Assembly: GCA_963930655.1 (NCBI GenBank)
Contig: OZ005611.1
Location: 7,571,501-7,635,500 of the forward strand
Direction: 5' to 3'
Source: Myrica gale
Taxonomy: Eukaryota > Streptophyta > Magnoliopsida > Fagales > Myricaceae
DNA: 64,000 nucleotides
The translations under genes and the position numbers were made by a program. The notes below the pieces were generated by a model that saw only the letters and a list, made by a program, of their open reading frames with translations, had not been told where the DNA came from and ran no database searches. Positions 23,368-33,210 of this stretch are shown in pieces (within the stretch, counting starts at the first letter, position 1; every line of letters begins with the position of its first letter).

Positions 23368-23904
23368 CTACCAACACTGGTCAGTCTCCCAGTTCCTTCT
23401 AGTACGCCCCGAGAACCCCGACATCGCCGTCGCCATCGCTGCTGCAGATGCCATCGTCGAGGAACTGCAAGGCCGTAGCCGATGGCTATAGATTTCTCTA
23501 TCATAACAAGCACGTTTGCCGGGGTCCGACAGCGTTGAATACGCGGCGTGGATCTTGATGAACTCGTTGGCCGATGTTTCTTTGTGGTTGATGGCCACTA
23601 CGTCAGGGTGACAAATTCTTGCCAGCTTTCTATAAGCAGCCTTGATCTCGTGGCAGCTCGCGCTCATTGGGATCCCAAGAACCTCGTACAGTGAAGCAGC
23701 TGAAGCCATCTGATCGGTACGAAAATTGAGCTGCGGTCTCCGACCTGCCTCTGTTGTTGCGCTACAAGCAGCAGAGGTTTTGCGAGAACGAAATCTAAGA
23801 CGAGGAGGTGTCGTATAAGGTAGTTGTTTGCCAAGGGTTGTCTTTGAGGAAGCGAGCTGAAGAGGGCACTGGATAAATGAGCTTGAGGATAAGGAGGCGA
23901 GCAT
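23368..23904 (-). CDS. J11: Chloroplast DnaJ protein, J11-like
   Basis: A small J-domain co-chaperone of 178 residues that would stimulate Hsp70 ATPase in the plastid. Residues 1-65 are Ser/Thr/Arg-rich and poor in acidic residues, as in a chloroplast transit peptide. The J domain covers about 71-136: [20 protein letters not shown], the invariant HPD at 99-101, and [14 protein letters not shown] at its end. There is no G/F or zinc-finger region, so it is a type III J protein. The C-terminal NWETDQCW is characteristic of the plant J11 group. It has a single exon, as is usual, and starts at the first ATG after a good TATA box. Arabidopsis J11 is about 160 residues, so the size fits. Confidence 0.9.
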   Translation of the reverse strand: MLASLSSSSFIQCPLQLASSKTTLGKQLPYTTPPRLRFRSRKTSAACSATTEAGRRPQLNFRTDQMASAASLYEVLGIPMSASCHEIKAAYRKLARICHPDVVAINHKETSANEFIKIHAAYSTLSDPGKRACYDREIYSHRLRPCSSSTMASAAAMATAMSGFSGRTRRNWETDQCW

Positions 23905-23970
23905 TGAGAAAACTTATTGGGTTGAGTTCGAAGTTCGAAGTGAGGACTCGTGGGGGGAGGGGTTAAGGAG

Positions 23971-23979
23971 TATATATAG
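23971..23979 (-). promoter_or_regulatory. TATA box of the J-protein gene
   Basis: CTATATATA-type word on the minus strand, about 67 bp upstream of the ATG at 23904, in an otherwise G-rich upstream region. Confidence 0.65.
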
Positions 23980-24666
23980 AAATGGACAAAGATACAGGCC
24001 GCAGTGTGGGGTTAACCGTAGTCGACTTAAGTTAGGGTGGATATTGTTTTTTGAAAGGCTTATCCATTGGATGCTGTACGAGCTGAGTCAGCTCACTGTA
24101 TATATGGATAGGATTACTTTTATTTCGTGGTCCTACTCCATTTTCACTCCATAAATGCAGGGATATATCACATATTAATCTTCCTGATTCCATTTACTTT
24201 GAAAGTTACGTGAGAAAAGGATCCACGAATTTTTTCCAAGCATTCATGTTGAACAAGAAAATTGACTTTGGATCTTCTATAGAACTTCGGTTGACGCGTT
24301 ATGGATGCTTCTGGGGCCATTTTATTGAAGCTAGATGAGAAGTTTCAGTCAAACAACAGAGAGCAGCCAGGAGAAATTTTTTTCTTTCTTTCTTACCTCC
24401 GAGAAAATCTTTGCAGAGGATAAGGGAACACCTGTCGCCAGCTTGGGTGATGAAAGTGGGGAGAAAGGAAAGCGAAATGGGTCTAGAAGCGGGCAGAAAG
24501 AGACATTCTCATAGTGAGATGTGAATAACGAAATTGATGTTTCAATGGGAAAATTTAGAAGGAAAAAAAAAGATGTTTCAATGGGAAAATAATTTACAGC
24601 GCACTCTGCGCAGGGGAAGTGAAAAACTAGAGAGAAAATAGTTGGGGCCTAATTTATAGCGCAGAA
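23980..24666. other. Upstream region of the J-protein gene
   Basis: No frame or repeat structure supported. A short phrase, AAAGATGTTTCAATGGGAAAA, is partly repeated near 24538 and 24570. Confidence 0.4.
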
Positions 24667-24682
24667 TATGGGTTCTAGATAA

Positions 24683-25400
24683 TTTTTTTTTTCCTAAGTA
24701 ACATGAAATATCATTCCACAGGAAGAAAGACAGCAGAGTTGCATACAAACAAGCCACAGGGGCTGGTTACAAGGAACAGAGGGTGAAAACCCTTAACATC
24801 AAGACAAGAGCCCGATGGGCCATACAACGAAAGGCCACGAAGGCCGATATCCAGAGGGCTATGAAGGCCCCATACAGATGGGCCAAAAGGCCCATAGATT
24901 TAAGACGGGTCCAAAGACCCGGAACAAACTCCGCCACCCGCGGAAGAGACGATCGCCGGAGAGGGCGAGCATGCACCCAGCGCCTACTTCCCCAGTAACT
25001 CGTCCATAACAGCACCACCAGGGAAGTCGTAGGAGCCCCCTTCCCACCAAAAGCTAGAGGAATAATGTTATTAAAAACAACAGAGACACAAACCACACAA
25101 CCAAGAACCCAGAGAAAGATCGTACGCCACAAAGACTACCAAAACCAACACCAACAAAGCCCAAACATGGCGGGCGCGTGAGATCCACGCGCACGCATGA
25201 CAGCGCGTGGAGCAACATGCGCCAAGGATAGGACAATCGACCATGGGGAAAACGGAAAAAGAAGAGAAGGAGGGGGACGGGAGGAGCAAGGGCCCCTCCC
25301 GTCGCCGAAGAATGCAAGGAAGGGGGGTTTCAGACGCTGGAGAAGGGGAGGGTCTAGAGAGAGGCCAGACGCTCTCTCTCTAGAACTAGCGAAATAAGTT
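24683..25400 (-). mobile_element. GC-rich retroposon (family D), copy 3, full-looking
   Basis: A 718-bp element flanked by a perfect 16-bp direct repeat, TATGGGTTCTAGATAA, at 24667-24682 and 25401-25416. The layout matches copy 2: poly-T then CCTAAGTAACATGAAAT at the left (3' end of a minus-strand retroposon), shared internal phrases (AAACTCCGCCACCCGCGG, GGCCCATAGATTTAAGACGG), a segment with ACGCGCACGCATG, and a GAGAGAGG/CTCTCTCT block at the 5' end. No enzyme is encoded. Confidence 0.7.
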
Positions 25401-25416
25401 TATGGGTTCTAGATAA

Positions 25417-26116
25417 ATCAATTGCTAGCAATAGATGATACTCTCTTTATCTTATTGTTTTGGATAGTGGTATAAGTCCACCATTTGCTTCCACTTGAAT
25501 CTAAGGAGCCATTTACATAAAAAAAAAAATTTAGAGGTCAAAATAAAAAAATATAAAAAAAATAATGATTTTTGAAGGCCCCTAGCTCCGTCCCTGTCCT
25601 GATTGTAAGAACCTCAAGATAAAGTTTACCCACCAATTTATTGGGGATAGTGTAGATTTTTAATAGAATTTTTATGTCTGAAAAATAAATAGAGACCTAC
25701 TCGCTCAAAATTATACGCTCAGGCTGCGTTTGTCACTAAAATTTTTTACCCAAAATTTTATCTCTCTCCTAATAAAATACTCCAATATAATCTCTCTCTC
25801 TTCCATCAAAAAATATAAAATATTACAAAAACTATAAAATATTACCTCTCTCTTCACTTTTTCACTAAACTCAATACCAACACTAAACCCAATACCAAAA
25901 ATTTTACCACACGAACCCACCCTTTGTTAAATCTAAAAATATATCTATAGATAAAAGTTTTCTATAACTTTCACGGCGATCCCTTCGACCTAATAAGTAC
26001 CAACGTTCCTTTAAGAGCTAATTTAGAACCGGTTTTCGATTTTGACGTTAAAAGTTAAAACCCACACAAACCTCTACGGCCCCAATTCGAATCGGATACG
26101 CCGAAAGTCCGAAGAA
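25417..26116. other. FIO1 upstream region, including a MITE
   Basis: AT-rich sequence with MITE A copy 3 at 25721-25922. The 5'UTR of the methyltransferase gene probably starts somewhere in 26000-26116. Confidence 0.4.
25721..25922. mobile_element. MITE family A copy 3
   Basis: Ends AGGCTGCGTTTGTC and CACACGAACCCACCCT. The internal CTTCACTTTTTCACTAAAC motif is shared with the copy at 3205-3383. A short internal duplication (CACTAAACCCAATACCA-type) lengthens it. It lies about 200 bp upstream of the FIO1-type gene. Confidence 0.55.
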
Positions 26117-29100
26117 ATGCCGAGCAAGAAGAAGAGGAGGAGGGACTCGGAGCGACCTGCCATCCATCCCAGAAACAAGTACGCCGAAAACCCACCCGAT
26201 TTCTCGCTCTTAGCCTCCCTCTACCCTTCCTTCCAGCCCTTCGTCTTCTACACCCGCAACGGTCTCCCCAGAATCGACTGGACCGACTTCAATGCCACCC
26301 GAGAGCTCACCCGCGTTCTGCTCCTCCACGACCATGGAATTCATTGGTATTACTTTAATTATACTCCGTTACACTTAATATGCTTTTGGGGTGGCATTTC
26401 ACACGGAGTTCCTTAGAAAGTTATGTTTTGTCTCTGAGAAAACTGAGCAAATGTTAGTGCACGTCTCTTATTTGGTTTTGTTTATGGAGAATTTGGAAAA
26501 TAGAGGCTGTTCATTTATTAGAGACGTTCCCTGTCTCTGCACATCGATTCTTCTTCTTCTTCTTCTCCCTCTTATTTTTTTTTTCTGCGCAAGTATTCTT
26601 CATAGTTATTGTCGTTTCTCTATTTTGAAGTTCTGTTAATTTTGAAAATCTGAAATTGAACTCCATAAACCTTAAAATTCACTTCTACGTTATGTTTTTT
26701 ATCCTTCAGTTGCTACTTATGATGCAATGGAACTTACCGGTTTTACTGGAGTAATCATAATTTTATGGGACTTCAATGTGCTAGGTGGATACCTGATGGG
26801 CAGCTCTGCCCTACTGTGCCCAACAGATGCAATTATATCCATTGGATTGAAGATCTTCTCGTCTCAGAGATCATTGCTAAGACTAATACCAGTGCAAATA
26901 ACGCCAGGGGTTTTGATATAGGGACTGGAGCCAACTGCATTTATCCACTTCTTGGTGCATCTCTTCTTGGGTGGAGTTTTGTTGGGTCAGGTAATTGTTC
27001 ATTTTCGTGGTGGTTTTTTTATCAGATCTGATTTTGAAAAATTGTTTAAATCCTATTTTGAATCTAATGGTGGTTTAATTTGCTGATCTTTGTTGCAGAT
27101 ATCGCTAACATTGCACTAGAGTGGGCTGCGAAAAATGTAAAAAATAACCCTCAAATTTCCCCACTTGTAGAAATTAGAAAGGTTGAAAATTGCCCACACA
27201 GTTCTTCAGCGGCAGATCAACATGGTGATGCATCTGTCTTTTGTGAAAGCAAAACAGAGTTGAGTTCAAGTATGGTTAGGGAGGAGGCAGGTCCTTTGCT
27301 AGCAGCTTCATGTGATCTGCATGCTGTTGTGAAGAAGAGGTATCAGGGGCCACCTGTACTTCTTGGAGTGGTCAAGGATGGTGAGAAATTTGACTTCTGC
27401 ATGTGTAATCCTCCATTTTTTGAGACTATGGAGGAAGCTGGACTGAATCCAAAAACTTCTTGTGGTGGGACTCCAGAGGAGATGATTTGTCCTGGTGGAG
27501 AAAGGGCATTTATAATTCGTATTATTGAAGATAGTGCTGTTTTGAAACAGTCATTTCGGTATTATCTGTGCATGTATTAACCATTCTTATTAATCATCCA
27601 TGTGTCAACCTATACTTTAGCTGAAATGTATATGTTTGTGCAGGTGGTACACTTCAATGGTTGGCAGAAAATCGAACCTCAAGTTCCTAATATCAAAGCT
27701 TTGGGAGGTTGGAGTCACCATAGTAAAGACTACAGAATTTGTCCAAGGCAAGACATGTCGGTGGGGGCTTGCTTGGTCATTTGTCCCTCCAATGAGAAAG
27801 ATGATATCACCTCGCGTGGCACAGAAGAATATCATCTCTTTCATGCTTGAGGTCTGGTCCCTGAGTACATTTAGTAATATTGCAGTAGTAAGCTCTTGTG
27901 GGATTACATGGCCATGTGAAGATCTGGCCTCTCAAGCCAGACCCCCTCGCCCCCTCTCCCCATTTCTCTATTTGGTCACAAATAATTACAAAACAAGACC
28001 TAACCTGGGAGAACAAGCTCCTATAAGATCATTGAATGAAATCGTGAGAAAGACCATTAGAGATCCACTGTGTCCCATAAATTTGTCTTAGGCTTGGCTT
28101 CCATCCCTGAAGATGAAAAGGTCTTGCATTTTTCCTCTATGTTTGTGCCCAAAAATATTTTCCAATTTTAGGTTTCTGTATTGGTAATCGGGATCCGAAA
28201 TAAAGGTTAACTTACCCTTTTCCTCTCTTGGTCTAAACATAGAGAACAACGAGTCATCACGTCTGTAAATTTTGAAGTTTGCATGTTCCATTTCTACATG
28301 GATGGTCAGCCAAGCAATAGGTTCAAAAGAAAGGTTAGGCCGAGTTATGCATTGGCAGACCTCGATATATTTACTAAAGGTGCACTCGTGTTTGTGTTCC
28401 ATATGAGCTTTTGTATGCATTGATTTAGCTCAGTGTACTCATTTCATATTTTATTTTTTTCTTCCTGCTACTACTAACACATCCCACATTGCGTTCTTTT
28501 CAATTTTGTAGGGTCTTCCACGCCAGTTCAGTGCAATTCATGTATTGCAATCGGTCGAGTCTTTCTTCTGTACTAGTGGCGGATCCTGTGAATTGAATGC
28601 CTCCTCATTTATGGTTGACGTAAGTTTATCACTGATGATCTATCATAGCATCTGAAATCTTTTGTATGTGATGTCATTTTGTGCTAAGATGCAGCATTTT
28701 AACAGATCACCCTATCAAATGACCTCTGCAATGCAATCATGAAGAATGAGTCACAACCTCTTGCTGAAGCTACAAGTTGTCGACATTTGCCAGAGACATC
28801 TAATAGCTCACCCTTGGATAGCTTAGGTTTTCGCATCTTGGTAAACTTACCTCCCTGTTTTGCTTGATTAATGACATTGATATTGAGATTCATATTAATA
28901 TTTGATCAAATTTGCAGGTTTTTCAGCAAATCCCAGGGACACTTCTGGTTAAAGGATCATTACAGAATAGAGATAACCCTGCCTCAGGTTCTTTCGTTCT
29001 GACTTAAATATTTTACAAATCTGAATTTTACTGTAGAAAAAAGGGCTCTTATTCTAGTGTCTATTCATGGTCTGAAGTCTTCCACCTCGTGAAAGATTCT

Positions 29101-30047
29101 GGAAACATATGGTTCAACTCAAGCTATTCTCAACAATATTCTTCTTTTATCAAGACTGCTCTGCATATGTAATCCTTTTCTGTCCACTTTCCTCTATTTA
29201 GGGTCATTTCTTTTGTTATCTTCTTTGTTCCTTTTCCCACCTTACTGTCTACACTCTTCTTGCCCTTGCCCATATCTTGTGATGCACCTTGTATCTTGGA
29301 ACTCTTTAATAAGTGGTTGGTATTTTGCCAAAGGTATTTAAACCTAATAGCGTCTCCTTTCATAAATGAGGGGCAGAGGAGGGGCAGAGGGTTCAGCAAT
29401 TGGTTCAATGACTTCAATCTCATATGGGCAGTGAGTGTTATATGACTATAAAAAAGTATAAACAGTATAAATGTCTTTCAGATATATTGCTAACCTAACC
29501 TTTTTCTCTATAACATTGTATCGCATCTGAGGGGAAGACGAACAGAGTCTTTTTACTGATTCTCTCTTCCCCCCTCCCCCCCTTCTTTTGGAAGTTGGTA
29601 ATGTCTATTGGCCATGAGTCTTCTTCACTGTTCTCATTTGACTTCCAGCTATAGTTTGTGACTCGTCTTTTCTCGTACAAAAATTCATTAAATCTAGATC
29701 GTTCCTCGAGTGTTGTGATGCAGACATTACACTTTTCTATCCTAATCTTCGTTTCCCTTCAATCTTGCCAATTACCTCTCGCAAGGAAATTAGAAATTTT
29801 TTAACTGAAGAGCGAGGCAACTTGCAATAAAGTGGCATGATAGACTAGATAAAATATACTGAGGTTGTATCTGTGGTTGTCCAATATTGACCACTGCTCT
29901 GCATTGTTTATGTCGTTGACCTGATGTACCTGTCTAAGCTATTTCGTGGAACAATTTTATTAAATTGTGGGCTATATTCGTGCAGGAGCATTCTCATCAA
30001 TAATTCAAACATTAGAGGGAGTCTTGAGATCTAAATTCTGTAGATAG
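26117..30047 (+). CDS. FIO1: FIO1/METTL16-type RNA m6A methyltransferase
   Basis: Eight exons: 26117-26346, 26785-26990, 27099-27558, 27644-27851, 28512-28619, 28706-28840, 28918-28987 and 29986-30047. All introns are GT-AG and the joined frame is 493 codons including the TAG, with no internal stop. The product (492 residues) belongs to the METTL16 family, which methylates U6 snRNA and some mRNAs. In Arabidopsis, FIO1 affects splicing, flowering and the clock. The N terminus has a basic KKKRRR stretch (possible nuclear signal), then FDIGTGANCIYPLLGAS as the SAM-binding loop. The catalytic tetrad NPPF is in exon 3 (CNPPFFE). VGRKSNLKFLISKL and CRWGLAWSF follow in exon 4. I took the ATG at 26117 because homology begins there (MPSKKKRRR) and reads into ENPPDFSLLASLYPSF. 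Intron 7 is about 1 kb. Nothing looks broken. Confidence 0.93.
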
Positions 30048-30834
30048 AAGGCCACCATAGAGTTTCGCCAGTCTGAACAGGGTATAACCTAAAGCTCTTA
30101 TATTTAAGCCAAAATGCTGTTGAGCAGCAATGGTTCTGTAGTACATTCTCCGATATTTTCATTTTTCTTTCCCGTTGCCTTGTTTGGAGCCACATATTTG
30201 ATTCGCTTACTGACCCTACACTTTGATGTTTCCTCTCCTTTAGCACATGGTACTTCAGCATAAACATGTGTTCCTGTCTGGTTTTTTATGTCCATATTAC
30301 GCTATCGTTGGAAGCATTGTTTTGTGCCATGCGATATGATTGGTATCATGCTGAACTTTTAGATAACTGATAAAATTGTATCAATCAACAAAGCATCACG
30401 CACAAAGGCATTCATCAATGGAACTAAGCTGACCACCAAGGGTCCCTGTTTGAAAATCCAGCCGCTGAAGTCAAATGCAATGCACCTTTCCGGTTAATAA
30501 TAAGTGTTCTACCTTGTGTGAAATATTAGTACTGGAAAAAGACATTCAGAAACGTATATGCCCAGATTTTCGAGCTGTCGACGGTAGTGAAACCAAAGCA
30601 AGAGGAGACGAAATTCTTGGTTACCCATCAGTATTCTTTCAAACCAAAAGAACTCTCCCAATATATATGATTATTACTGTCAATTGCTTTATACATCATA
30701 TTACATTACAGAAACAAATTCACAGCAGATCCCATCGACAATACCCAACTCGGAATTTTATGATGCAGAGAATAATGAAATGCAAGGAGATAGTGATGCA
30801 TCCATCAAACAAGAAATACACAAACGTAGAAATT
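30048..30834. other. FIO1 3' flank, nothing else recognised
   Basis: This probably includes the FIO1 3'UTR and, near its right end, the 3'UTR of the convergent phosphodiesterase pseudogene. The frames present (60-153 codons) are not recognised. Confidence 0.4.
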
Positions 30835-32102
30835 TTAGGCTTTCCCTCCAACCCTTGCATATGTAACCCCAACACATGCGTCTACAAAATCCTCGTCTAT
30901 GAAATCCGTGGAGAAGATCTGCAACCGATCCTCTAAACCCCTGGAGAAACACTGAGTAATAAATAACCTATCATACTTGTGAATCCGTTTTGTCACTGGC
31001 TTAACACACACCACTGGGTTATTAGGCTGCGGTGTGACTATATTCTCCGGAGAAGGATTCCCTCCTAAGAGGGAATTACCTAATATGTCCTAACAGACCT
31101 TTGGATGGATGACAACACATTAATGAATCCATTCAATGGTCTGTATTAAATGTTAAAAAATGCAAAATAAAAAAGAAAAATTTTCTTAATTGATTCATTA
31201 ATGTGTTGTCATTAATACAGACCATTGGATGAATTCATTAATGTGTTGTCATTAATACAGACCATTGGATGAATTCATTAATGTGTTGTCATCCATCCAA
31301 TGGCCTATTAGAACACATTAGGTAATTCCCTATTAGGAGGGAATCCCTGTCCGTATTCTCCACCCTATAAAAGAACTTCCTCGATGAAACCGACGGTTGC
31401 TCACTCAAGTGCTTCAAGTTGCTCTCAAACTTTGTCGATGGCAAATCTGTGTCAATCCAATTATCCTTCAAATACCCAGCACTCCATAAGGCACTCCCAG
31501 GCTTAGGATGAGGCGACTTCCTTGGCTTCCATACACAAATAATTCTCTTCGGCAATAATTCTACAATTGTTTTACCAAAGACATGTTCATCCTGGTGAAT
31601 CAGAAAGTCCCCAAGCTGCTCCACCAGGTACGTTTCAAACTCAGGAGGGTCTTGGTGCCCAAACTCTGTACGAATCTCCAAGATTATGATCTCCGACTGT
31701 GTCTCCGACAAATACCTCTTGATGTCTTTGATGACAACGTCAATATTATAGGTGACAAGGATTCCATGGCAGACCGGGCGATTCTCCTGAACCCTGATAT
31801 CAATCACCCTGGTGCCTCTCACAAGCTGGCCATAGATAGACAAAGACTGGCATTGCGCAAAAGGGCGAGAGATGCACGGGATGCCAATCCTGTTGGTAGC
31901 AGAGTCATGGGTTCCAGGCCATACTATCTGATTCACTTGAATCTTCTCTGGGTTGAGGCCAGACATCCAGTTCTTTCTATCTGGAGGCCTATAGTCACAG
32001 CCCGGAAACTCCTCCCCACAGTTATCTTCGAGATCACAGAGTTTTCTTCTCCGTTGAGATTGCCTTTCGTCGCTCCACTTGTTTGGAGACCTGGGAACCC
32101 AT
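30835..32102 (-). pseudogene. PLC-like phosphodiesterase (PI-PLC X domain), disrupted
   Basis: A host gene for a PLC-like phosphodiesterase of the TIM-barrel PI-PLC X type. The ATG at 32102 opens MGSQVSKQVERRK, but the frame hits TGA at codon 23 (32034-32036) where the family reads TLCDL. Two bases appear lost there. The next frame then reads FPGCDYRPPDRKNWMSGLN and the X domain: IVWPGTHDSATNRIG with the catalytic His, GTRVIDIRVQENRPVCHG with the second, then EIIILEIRTEFG and ICVWKPRKSP. At 31361 a 304-bp MITE interrupts the coding sequence inside VENT|VTPQ. The rest follows intact at 30835-31039 (VCVKPVTKRIHKY, FSTDFIDEDFVDACVG) to TAA. Without MITE and target copy, and with two bases restored, the length is exactly 318 residues, the family size, with no intron. 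The two lesions on an otherwise conserved frame suggest recent loss. Confidence 0.88.
31049..31352. mobile_element. MITE family B copy inside the phosphodiesterase gene
   Basis: A 304-bp element with terminal inverted repeats: GGAGAAGGATTCCCTCC at the left and GGACAGGGATTCCCTCC reading inward from the right, continuing with one mismatch to about 30 bp. It is flanked by a 9-bp duplication, ATATTCTCC at 31040-31048 and GTATTCTCC at 31353-31361 (8 of 9 match), which fits a Mutator-like MITE. It contains nearly three tandem 40-bp units starting ATGTGTTGTC at 31201, 31241 and 31281. Non-coding. Confidence 0.85.
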
Positions 32103-32244
32103 TTTCAATATCAAGAAGGAAAAGAAATATGTGTCCTACTTCTCCTTCTCCTTCTTCGTCTTTCCTTTTACTCTGTTTCTGTACAAATAAAAGAGACTGG
32201 GTTTATGGGTTTTAATATGATGCATTGTAACGTCCGATGGGATC

Positions 32245-32252
32245 TTATATAG
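32245..32252 (-). promoter_or_regulatory. TATA-like box of the phosphodiesterase pseudogene
   Basis: ATATAAGA on the minus strand, about 145 bp upstream of the original ATG at 32102. Its presence argues that the intronless copy is an ordinary gene with its own promoter and not a processed retrocopy. Confidence 0.4.
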
Positions 32253-32259
32253 TGTATGA

Positions 32260-33210
32260 GGCCCCTTCAACTGGTGCTCTCACTTTTCTCAATCTCTCTC
32301 TCTCTACCACGGTCCACCGTCCACACCACACCACACCCAGTAATCCGCCAATGTCCACAGTCCACACGGTTGCTGTCGTGCTGCCTGCTGGTGTAAACCT
32401 CTCTTTCCCTCTCAGTCTCTCTTTTGCTATCTGCCTCTCTCTCTCTCAACTCTCGGTTTATGCCTCTCTCTCTCTCTGCACTCTCAACTCTCTCTCAATC
32501 TCATTATTTTGATTTTTGCGGTTTCAATTTTTGCAGGATCTTCGAGATTTTGCACTTGAAAATTGTTAGACCTCTTACCCCTAGTATGTCTCTCTATCCA
32601 AAATTCTCTCTATAATTCAGTAGAAAAATTCATTTATTTAGTATGCTAAAAATACTTCAAGGTTTGAAATTTTGTGATTTGTGAATTTGTTGGACAGTTG
32701 GAGGATATGATTGAATTGGTTTGAATATTTGTGGTTTGTGAAATTGTTGGAGGATGAGATTGAATTGGTTTGGAATTTGGATGTATGTGATTTGTGAAAC
32801 TGTTTATTTGAATTGGTTTATGAAATTATTTTCATTTTTGAATAATTTGATTGTAATATCAATTGAATTCAATGTAATTATATTGTACTTTGGATTTGAA
32901 TTAAAGATTTTGACATTTTTGTGAAATTAGAGATTTTTTAGAAGTATCATTTTTAATTAATTTGATTGTAATATCAATTAAATGCAATGTGATTAGATTG
33001 TAATTTGGATTTGAATTAGGGATTTTGACATTTTGTGAAATTGAGGATTTTTTTAGCAGTATCATTTTTAATTAATTTGATTGCAATATCAATTGAATGC
33101 AATGTAATTAGATTGAAATTTGGATTTGAATTAATTATATTGGAATTTGAATTTTTGAGTTGTGATCCAATTGATTGATTGTCTTCACTTTGTTTTATTT
33201 TGTTTAGATA
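32260..33210. other. CT-rich and AT-rich flank of a decayed hAT
   Basis: 32290-32510 is CT-repeat-rich. 32640-33180 contains three diverged copies of a phrase of about 120 bp (TTTTTAATTAATTTGATTG, then GTAATTAGATTG, then TGGATTTGAATTA) at about 32850, 32950 and 33060. It is probably the 5' non-coding part of the transposon that follows. Its left terminus could not be found. Confidence 0.45.
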
